Positions 14,757-20,193 of a stretch of 20,193 nucleotides of DNA are shown here, in pieces (the stretch's first letter is position 1; each line of letters begins with the position of its first letter). Made by a program: the position numbers and the translations under genes. The notes under the pieces were generated by a model. The model was not told where the DNA came from. It saw nothing but the letters and a program-made list of their open reading frames with translations, and searched no databases. Origin of the DNA: Eggerthellaceae bacterium. Its GTDB lineage: Bacteria > Actinomycetota > Coriobacteriia > Coriobacteriales > Eggerthellaceae. The DNA is taken from positions 1 through 20,193 of the forward strand of contig DMNP01000229.1 of assembly GCA_003452695.1 (NCBI GenBank). The letters run 5' to 3'.

Positions 14757-16415
14757 CTAGAAAGCTGATTCTCGCCTGACGAATCGCAGGACGAAGGCCA
14801 GCGCACCAAGCGATATGCACAGAAGGATCCCGCCCGCTATGGCCGGTGACAGGTCCACGGACCTTGCACCCGCCACTCCGTCGGCAGACGAGCCGAAGGC
14901 GAGTTCTTTCACGGATGCGCCCGCATCGTCGGCGGCAGCGCCGAACGTCGACGATGTCCTGGAACCTGCTGCATTCGTCGCAGCACTCCCCGACGCCTTC
15001 GCGTTAGCGTTTCCACCGCCAGAGGCGTTGTTGTTTCCGGAGGTTCCGCCCTTCACCAGCGAAGCAAGGTTCCCGGCACTTCCCGAGCCACCGGCAACGC
15101 CAGAGCCGCCACCGAGCATGTTGCCAAGGGAGTTGTTGCCGGCGCCGTTGCTGTTGCCGCCGCCGTTATTGTTGCCAGCGCCGTCGCCGTTGTTGCCATT
15201 GCCGTCGTTGCTGCCGTTCCCCCCATTGCCGCCGTTGTCGTTCTTCTTATCGTCGTCGTTGCTCTTAGTATCGTCGTCGTTGCCGCCGTTCTTATCGTTG
15301 CCGTTCTTCGAACCGCCATTGCCCTTGTCGCCGTCGTTGGAGTCTCCCGATTTCCCATTGCTGGGTTTGTCGATGGCGGAGTTGCCGCCGCCGTCTCCCG
15401 CATCGCCGTAATCCGCCCCCTCGTCGGCATCGGGAGACATGGCATATTCGTCTGCCTGCACCGTCATTTCGTACGAAATGGCATCGGTCTCGGCAGTGGC
15501 GCCCTTGCCTTTCACCGAGAAATGGAAGGTGGAGTTCAGCTCCACCGGAATGTAGTAATGCGACCGGTCCGAAGTGTTCACTTCGTAGTGCTTGTACTCC
15601 ACGCCTCCCAGCCGCAGCGTATCCGACGTGTTGGAGCTGTGCACAATCGTGGCAAACGCCTGGCCATCGATTACCTGCACGCTTTCCACCGTGAAGGACA
15701 ACGCGCGACGCGACGTGCTTTTCCCCAGGCTGGAAGTGGACGAGACCTGCCCCGTGTACGTGCCGGGCGCAAGACCCGTCGCGTTGTTCACGGCCTTCAG
15801 CGAATCCAGTGCCCACTCCGCATTTTCCAGGTAGCGCCCGTACGACTTGCTGGAGCTGACGACCTTTCCGTCCTCGTCGGAATCCAGCTCGGATCGCAGG
15901 GCCGCCGGCAGAGAATCGACGATCCGCTGCGCCGTCGCGATGGCCCGCTTGCAACTGCTCGTTACCTCGTACGGGTCGCTGGGCAGCACGATGATGGCGC
16001 ATCGTGCCAGATGCAGCCGCTCGTCGTTGGTCAGCTTCCCTTTCAAGCCAGCGGCAAGGGCGTTGTACAACGTGGCGGCAGACGCAACGGTGCCGTTGTC
16101 CGTGTCGTTAATGACCGCGCGGGGATCCGTCGGCAACGCGGCGATAGCAGCCCGCGTGGCGCTGAGCGTAACATCCTCGCTTTGGGTGGTAACGGCAGCC
16201 TTGGCGGCAAGCGCCTTTTCCTGCGCTCCGTGAAGCGGAAGACACGTTGCCAGCACCGCACACAGCAGGAGCGCCAACGCGCAGGTGCCAAACGCCAGAC
16301 GCGTCCGAGAACGCCAGCGCTCGGGCAGCTTCAACGCTCCCGCCTGGCGCCCTTCGGCCCCCCGCCTTTCCAATGCCCTTTTCGCAAGGGCTGTGTTCGT
16401 ATGTCGCATTATCAT
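14757..16415 (-). CDS. Surface protein with NEAT-like domain, Asn/Gly/Asp-rich linker and membrane anchor
   Basis: 552 residues from the ATG at 16415 (ATG 16409 also possible; no strong ribosome site is seen, so the start is uncertain). A long basic N-terminus and hydrophobic core (about 40-58) form a signal peptide. Residues 84-210 contain two helical spacer modules (IAALPTDPRAVIN..., IVLPSDPYEVTSS...). Residues 212-320 form a beta-rich domain with GKSTSRRALSFTVESVQV, DGQAFATIVHSSNTSD, LGGVEYKHYEVN and IPVELNSTFHFSV, clearly related to residues 140-247 of the large protein encoded upstream. Residues 337-430 are Asn/Gly/Asp-rich. A C-terminal membrane helix (523-544) ends with the basic tail FVRRESAF. 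It is probably a wall-spanning binding protein of the same system. It follows the large protein gene by 85 nt. Confidence 0.86.
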   Translation of the reverse strand: MIMRHTNTALAKRALERRGAEGRQAGALKLPERWRSRTRLAFGTCALALLLCAVLATCLPLHGAQEKALAAKAAVTTQSEDVTLSATRAAIAALPTDPRAVINDTDNGTVASAATLYNALAAGLKGKLTNDERLHLARCAIIVLPSDPYEVTSSCKRAIATAQRIVDSLPAALRSELDSDEDGKVVSSSKSYGRYLENAEWALDSLKAVNNATGLAPGTYTGQVSSTSSLGKSTSRRALSFTVESVQVIDGQAFATIVHSSNTSDTLRLGGVEYKHYEVNTSDRSHYYIPVELNSTFHFSVKGKGATAETDAISYEMTVQADEYAMSPDADEGADYGDAGDGGGNSAIDKPSNGKSGDSNDGDKGNGGSKNGNDKNGGNDDDTKSNDDDKKNDNGGNGGNGSNDGNGNNGDGAGNNNGGGNSNGAGNNSLGNMLGGGSGVAGGSGSAGNLASLVKGGTSGNNNASGGGNANAKASGSAATNAAGSRTSSTFGAAADDAGASVKELAFGSSADGVAGARSVDLSPAIAGGILLCISLGALAFVLRFVRRESAF

Positions 16416-16500
16416 TGCATTACCAAACCATCGGGGCCAACGTGCTGGCACAGCCCGCCCGACATCGCATGTCGCAGCCGGCCCTGTTGCAACGCCGGCG

Positions 16501-19188
16501 CTATTTGCCAATCTTCACCTTCAGCACAACCGTCTTCGTGGCAGGCGCATAGCTCTTGTTTCCCGCGGCAACGACGAGCACCTTGGCCTTCACGGTCTTG
16601 CCTTTCTTCAAACCGGGCTTCACGAGCACCTTGCCGCTGGCCTTCACGACCACCTTCGCATTGCCGGACACTTTGTAGAACTTCACCTTGCCCTGGGCTT
16701 TCGCCACAGCGAAGGCCTTCTTCGCGGCTATCGTGGTCTTCTTGGCAGCCTTGGCCTTCACGGTTTTGACCTTCACGGTCATCGGATTGGCCTTCAGCGC
16801 CGCAGCCGCCTTCTTTTCAGCGGCCGCCTTCGCAGTTTTCGCCGCTTTGGCCTCGGCTTCGGCCTTGGCGCGCACCGCCTGGGCAACCTTCACGTCATTG
16901 GCGGCTTTGTCCGCGGCCGCCTTGCGCGCGGCTTCGGCGGAAGCCAGGTCCTCCTGAAGCTCGGCCATCTTCGCCACCTGTTCGGCATGCGCGGCCACCA
17001 TGTTGAAACTTGCCGACTTCGACTCGTCGTAGGCAATGCCAGCCGCCTCGCAGGCCACCTTTGCCGCCTCGACGCACTGAGCCTGCGCCTCGGCCGCCGC
17101 AGCTGCCGCCTCGTCGGCGCTGGTCTTGGCAGCTGCGGCAGCTGCACCATCCGCGTCCGCCTGGGCTTGCGCGGCCTGCGCATCTTCCGCAGCCTTGTCG
17201 GCTGCCGCCTGACTTGCCGTGGCCTTTGCCTGCGCGGCATCGGCCTTGGCTTGAGCCCGCTCCGCCACCGTCGCAGCCGCATCGGCCGCAGCGGCCTTGG
17301 CGTTGGCCGCCGCCAGAACGGCATTGGCGGCTGCCAGCTTCTTGTCGACATCTTCCGGATCGTCATCGGCAGCCTTGCGCGCGGCATCGGCTGCCTCCTG
17401 CGCCTCCTGCGCCGCCGCATCGGCTGCGGCCTTCTTCAGCTGGGCAAGGGCAAGCTCGGCTTCGAGTAGGCGCGTTTCGTCCACGCGCGCCTTCTGCGCA
17501 TCGGTCAGCTCGTCGTAGGCAGCACGCGCCTCGGCAATAACGGTCTCGTCGCCCATGCCCACTTCGGCTGCGGACGGCAGGGCCTCGATAAGCTGCACGA
17601 CCTTGTCCGACGTGTCGTGCAACGCATCGCCCGTAATGCTTATCGTCTTGGCTAACATATTGATGGTCACGTAGCGCAGCACGTCGGTGCCTGCTTCGGC
17701 ATACGGCGCCGATTTCGCCACGTGGAAAGTCATCGCCACGGGCACCTTGTCCTCGAACGCTATCTTGCCCGGTGCGTTCTGAAGGCTGATGGCAAAGGTG
17801 TTTTTGCTGATGTCGATTTCCGCCGTTGCGGTGGAAACCTGCTCCGACACCACGGTCGGATAGGTCACCTTGTCGTAGGTGTCGTCGGTCATTGCCAGCA
17901 TGGGCGCTATCTTGAAGTTGTTGTTGTTCGGCCCGCCTGCCACCTGCGTAGTTGCCAGAGGCGCCACGTTGAAATCCGCCAGCGTGGTGCTTACCGCAAA
18001 CGTGGTTTCCTCGTCGTAGTCGCCGGTTACGAGCGTGCCCTCGCGCATGCGAGCGTTGTATTCGACTTCAAACTGACGCGCATAGTACGAACGCTCTTGC
18101 GCGTTCTGGCCCTTCAAGAACTTGTCGTAATAGCTCTTGGATATCGCAACGCATGGCACATACGATTGGCCCTGCTTCAGGGGAATGCGAAACTCCAGCT
18201 TCCCATCGGCATTGGTGGCCGCACCGATGACGTTCCCCTTGTTTTCGCCTGCCGAGATGGCCTCGGCAATTTGCGCGTTGTCGGCTACCGCTTGCTCGTA
18301 GGTTCCCATGTACAACCATTCGTAACTAGTCCCCGAAAGAGCCATGACCAGCGTGGCGCTGCCGTCTGCGACAGGTATAATCGACGCGCTGTCGGCCTTG
18401 AACATGCCAGTGTTGTTGGTTATCGACAAACTGAAGGAGTCCGGCTCCTGAATCTCTGTCGTCAGGCTGAACGCAATGGGCACGGGCATGCTCTCCGAAA
18501 CGCCCGCGAAATAAAACGTGCTGTTCAAATCTATTGGCACGCTCGCGAATTCGCAGTTGCCTGACGTGTTGGTCTTCGGATAGGTAACCCCGCCCTTCCA
18601 CATGGCTGAGTACGTGTTACTCTCCACCGCAACGGTGGCATAGGCTCTGCCGTTCTTCACTTGCACGCTCTTCACGCTCCAGGGCCTCTGGCGCGAAGAC
18701 GTGCTTTTGCCCTTGCTGTATACGGCAGAAAGCGCGGGCGTGGTCGTGGCGTCGTACGTGTTGTCGGGAAGCGTGGTCGAATTATCCACTTCGTCGTAGG
18801 AATGAACCGCCCAGAGCGCCGCTTCCAACACGCGGCCGAGCGGCTGTTTGATGTCCGGATGCGATTCCTCGGCGTCGAGAATAGCCCGGTCGCTTTCGCT
18901 CAGTGAAAGATAGGCCTGCCACAGCGCATCCACGTCGCCGCGCTCGGCGGCAGTGAAGGCCGTCGGATCCACCTTTAGGGCTTGAATCTGGGTTCGCACT
19001 TCACCGATTGTCGCCTGCGCCTGGGGCTCCATAGCGTCGACGCGCTGGGCTGCAAGCGTCGCACTCGCCTTTTGCGGCGCAACGGCGTCGGGCGTATTGG
19101 CTGCCAGGGCGATTCCCGGGCAGAGCCCGAGCGTCAACGCCACAGACGCGACGCATGCCAGCGCCCGGTGTTTTGCTGTGTATTTCAT
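16501..19188 (-). CDS. Large secreted multidomain protein under cobalamin riboswitch control
   Basis: 895 residues from the ATG at 19188, with AGGA 5 nt upstream; the frame extends upstream into the riboswitch leader, which is not coding. Signal peptide 1-30 (cleavage ALA-AN). Domains read from pattern: a helical spacer (60-135); beta-rich domain 1 (about 138-247, with KGKSTSSRQRPWSVKSVQV, KNGRAYATVAVESNTYS and PIDLNSTFYF) related to the next gene; beta-rich domain 2 (about 260-385, with DGSATLVMALSGTSYEWLYM and GTYEQA) related to the third gene; a third beta region (420-520); a spacer (527-580); an Ala/Lys/Glu-rich coiled coil (580-800); and a Lys-rich Ig-like domain (802-895) ending in KSYAPATKTVVLKVKIGK. 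It has no membrane anchor or LPXTG, so the basic C-terminus may hold it to the wall. Expected role: first binder of the regulated ligand. No known family name is certain. Confidence 0.88.
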   Translation of the reverse strand: MKYTAKHRALACVASVALTLGLCPGIALAANTPDAVAPQKASATLAAQRVDAMEPQAQATIGEVRTQIQALKVDPTAFTAAERGDVDALWQAYLSLSESDRAILDAEESHPDIKQPLGRVLEAALWAVHSYDEVDNSTTLPDNTYDATTTPALSAVYSKGKSTSSRQRPWSVKSVQVKNGRAYATVAVESNTYSAMWKGGVTYPKTNTSGNCEFASVPIDLNSTFYFAGVSESMPVPIAFSLTTEIQEPDSFSLSITNNTGMFKADSASIIPVADGSATLVMALSGTSYEWLYMGTYEQAVADNAQIAEAISAGENKGNVIGAATNADGKLEFRIPLKQGQSYVPCVAISKSYYDKFLKGQNAQERSYYARQFEVEYNARMREGTLVTGDYDEETTFAVSTTLADFNVAPLATTQVAGGPNNNNFKIAPMLAMTDDTYDKVTYPTVVSEQVSTATAEIDISKNTFAISLQNAPGKIAFEDKVPVAMTFHVAKSAPYAEAGTDVLRYVTINMLAKTISITGDALHDTSDKVVQLIEALPSAAEVGMGDETVIAEARAAYDELTDAQKARVDETRLLEAELALAQLKKAAADAAAQEAQEAADAARKAADDDPEDVDKKLAAANAVLAAANAKAAAADAAATVAERAQAKADAAQAKATASQAAADKAAEDAQAAQAQADADGAAAAAAKTSADEAAAAAAEAQAQCVEAAKVACEAAGIAYDESKSASFNMVAAHAEQVAKMAELQEDLASAEAARKAAADKAANDVKVAQAVRAKAEAEAKAAKTAKAAAEKKAAAALKANPMTVKVKTVKAKAAKKTTIAAKKAFAVAKAQGKVKFYKVSGNAKVVVKASGKVLVKPGLKKGKTVKAKVLVVAAGNKSYAPATKTVVLKVKIGK

Positions 19189-19303
19189 TTTCCTGTCCCC
19201 CGATCGGCTTTCGCCCATCGTTTTCGGCCCAATGCGCCTATGGCGCATGAGCCTGCAAGCTGCATGCCCACGCGGCACCAGGGAAGGAAGTCCAAATTCG
19301 CCC

Positions 19304-19333
19304 AATAGAAAAGCCGCACCTTGCGATGCGGCT
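19304..19333 (-). terminator. Intrinsic terminator of the riboswitch expression platform
   Basis: On the - strand AGCCGCA pairs with TGCGGCT across an 8-nt loop and is followed by TTTCTATT. It sits 83 nt after the aptamer and 115 nt before the start codon at 19188, where no upstream coding gene needs it, as expected for ligand-controlled transcription attenuation. It would stop the transcript when cobalamin is bound. Confidence 0.75.
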
Positions 19334-19415
19334 GCCCTATTATGGCGTGCGCGCGGACAACGTGGCCCTACGCGCTCGAAAGCCCTTGCCATGGCTCGTG
19401 GCAGCTCGCTTCGGC

Positions 19416-19511
19416 GAACGCGGCGGTGTTCTGGCTTGCGGCCGATGCAATCGGTCTTTACAGTAGCGGCACTGCGCGGGAATCCCACCCGGCTTCCCCG
19501 CCGTTGCGTTC
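19416..19511 (-). promoter_or_regulatory. Cobalamin (B12) riboswitch aptamer
   Basis: Read on the - strand. P1-like outer stem: GAACG/CGGCGG (19498-19511) with CCGCCGCGTTC (19416-19426), with a 3-nt bulge. Core: GGGGAAGCC (19491-19499), CGGG-TGGGATT-CCCG (matches GGUG-nnA-nUCC), then GCGCAGTGCCGCTACTGTAA (19458-19477) with a CAGT/ACTG stem and GCCGCT loop (matches the conserved CCGCnACUGU), a short CCGAT-TGC-ATCGG hairpin (19442-19454) and AGCCAGAACACC (19425-19436), matching the conserved 3' strand AGnCAGgAnACC. The arm between ACTGTAA and AGCCAG is only about 20 nt, so the peripheral arms of the long class are missing and it resembles compact variants. The gap 19189-19809 otherwise holds the terminator, a leader without a gene, and the 3' end of the preceding unit; a weak TAGCAT near 19565 may be a -10 box. 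Confidence 0.85.
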
Positions 19512-19701
19512 GCTTTCCTGTTTTCAACTTGCGCAGAGGGTCTTGCGACTTTGCGCCGTTCCATGCTATCACACGACCCCCTGGGAAACAGCCCCGCATC
19601 CAAGTCGGCAAAGCTATTCACCGATTTATCGTTTTTTGGCTTTGTTCGGGGCTTTCGTCGTGAATTCAAGTCGAATGCGAAACGCATGGATAGCGGCATG
19701 G

Positions 19702-19737
19702 GAAGGCGCCCCGCCCCATTGGGAGCGAGGCGCCTTC
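19702..19737 (-). terminator. Strong hairpin between the right-edge gene and the riboswitch
   Basis: GAAGGCGCC (19702-19710) and GGCGCCTTC (19729-19737) form nine perfect pairs, with a CCC/GGG pair possible inside the 18-nt loop. It lies about 73 nt after the stop of the right-edge gene and probably ends that transcript. No T-run follows, so the function is inferred. Confidence 0.5.
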
Positions 19738-19809
19738 GATGCACCGAGCGCGGTTGGCGCACACGTCGTTGCCGCACATGCGAACCGTCTCGTGCGCGGT
19801 GCGCGGACG

Positions 19810-20193
19810 CTACTTCTTCACCTTCACCTTCAGGGTGACGATCTTCGTAGCGGGCGCATAGCTCTTGTCACCGGAAGCGGTGACAAGCACCTTCACCTTG
19901 TACGGCTTTGCCTTGGCCTTCAGGCCCTTCTTCACCACGACCTTGCCGTTGGGCTTCACCACGATCTTGGCGCTGCCCTTCACCTTGTAGAACTTCACCT
20001 TGCCCTTGGCGGTAACGGCGAAGGCCTTCGCCTTCTTGGCCACGGTCTTCTTCTTGGCCTTGGCCTTCACCATCTTGGTCTTCACCACGATGTCGTTGCG
20101 CTGCAGGGAAGATGCAGCGGTTTCCTCGGCTTTCGCCTGAGCTTCCTTCGCAGCAGCAGCTTCGGAGCGGGCCGCCTTCGCGTCGCCTTCGGC
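19810..20193 (-). CDS. C-terminal end of a secreted-type protein with Lys-rich Ig-like domain (partial)
   Basis: 127 residues of an open frame running off the right edge, stop TAG at 19810-19812. The visible part has an Ala/Glu/Lys-rich coiled-coil end (SEAAAAKEAQAKAEE) and then a Lys-rich Ig-like domain, with GKVKFYKVKGSAKIVVKPNG, KGLKAKAKPYKVKVLV and KSYAPATKIVTLKVKVKK. This is closely similar, segment by segment, to the last 90 residues of the 895-residue protein encoded after the riboswitch (GKVKFYKVSGNAKVVVKASG; KSYAPATKTVVLKVKIGK). Similar C-terminal domains close many secreted proteins of gut Actinomycetota and Clostridia. The N-terminal ligand domains are outside the window. It is likely a paralogue and possibly under a riboswitch of its own. 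Confidence 0.85.
   Translation of the reverse strand, partial: AEGDAKAARSEAAAAKEAQAKAEETAASSLQRNDIVVKTKMVKAKAKKKTVAKKAKAFAVTAKGKVKFYKVKGSAKIVVKPNGKVVVKKGLKAKAKPYKVKVLVTASGDKSYAPATKIVTLKVKVKK

Noticed and set aside
19340..19777. A 145-codon - strand open frame across the riboswitch leader
   Set aside because: It covers the B12 aptamer core and the hairpin at 19702-19737; its product is Arg/Pro-rich without any domain, so the RNA structure explains the sequence better.
1..20193. tRNA, rRNA, CRISPR arrays, transposase genes and integration sites
   Set aside because: No tRNA-like T-loop/acceptor pairing, no repeat-spacer array and no transposase or integrase motif was seen on either strand.

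Overview
GC-rich chromosomal DNA, most likely from an anaerobic gut actinobacterium of the class Coriobacteriia (Eggerthellaceae-like). This is inferred from the base composition, a DUF3516-type helicase of the kind common in Actinomycetota, an aldo/keto reductase carrying ferredoxin-type clusters, BspA-type leucine-rich repeats, and Lys-rich C-terminal Ig-like domains on secreted proteins. The species cannot be named from the sequence alone.

Left part (1-4251, all + strand): the 3' end of a tryptophanyl-tRNA synthetase gene, a 95-residue cysteine-motif protein, a large DEAD/DEAH helicase with DUF3516, and a DegV-family fatty-acid-binding protein with its own promoter. Middle part (4290-11600): a secreted Ca-loop protein and a membrane diguanylate cyclase on the - strand, separated by a 154-bp element with near-perfect 42-bp inverted ends; then a + strand aldo/keto reductase with two 4Fe-4S motifs, a - strand AAA ATPase with a winged-helix tail and an A-tract promoter, a - strand beta-helix/LRR surface protein, and a + strand 63-residue small ORF. 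Two related long hairpins, differing by a compensatory base-pair change, sit at two convergent gene junctions.

Right part (11647-20193, all - strand): the most interesting region. A cobalamin riboswitch aptamer (about 19416-19511) is followed by an intrinsic terminator (19304-19333) and then by six closely spaced genes. In order of transcription they are: an 895-residue secreted multidomain protein; two signal-peptide proteins with ligand-binding-like domains, Asn/Gly/Asp-rich linkers and C-terminal membrane anchors; an ExbB/MotA/TolQ-type proton channel subunit; a short ExbD/DUF2149-like partner; and a Ser/Ala-rich anchored protein. Upstream of the riboswitch ends another gene whose C-terminus matches that of the 895-residue protein.

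My reading is a B12-repressed surface system for capture and uptake of cobamides (or another tetrapyrrole) in an organism that probably has no outer membrane, energised by an ExbB/ExbD-like motor. The riboswitch, gene order, anchors and shared domains are read from sequence. The ligand and the energy coupling are inference.
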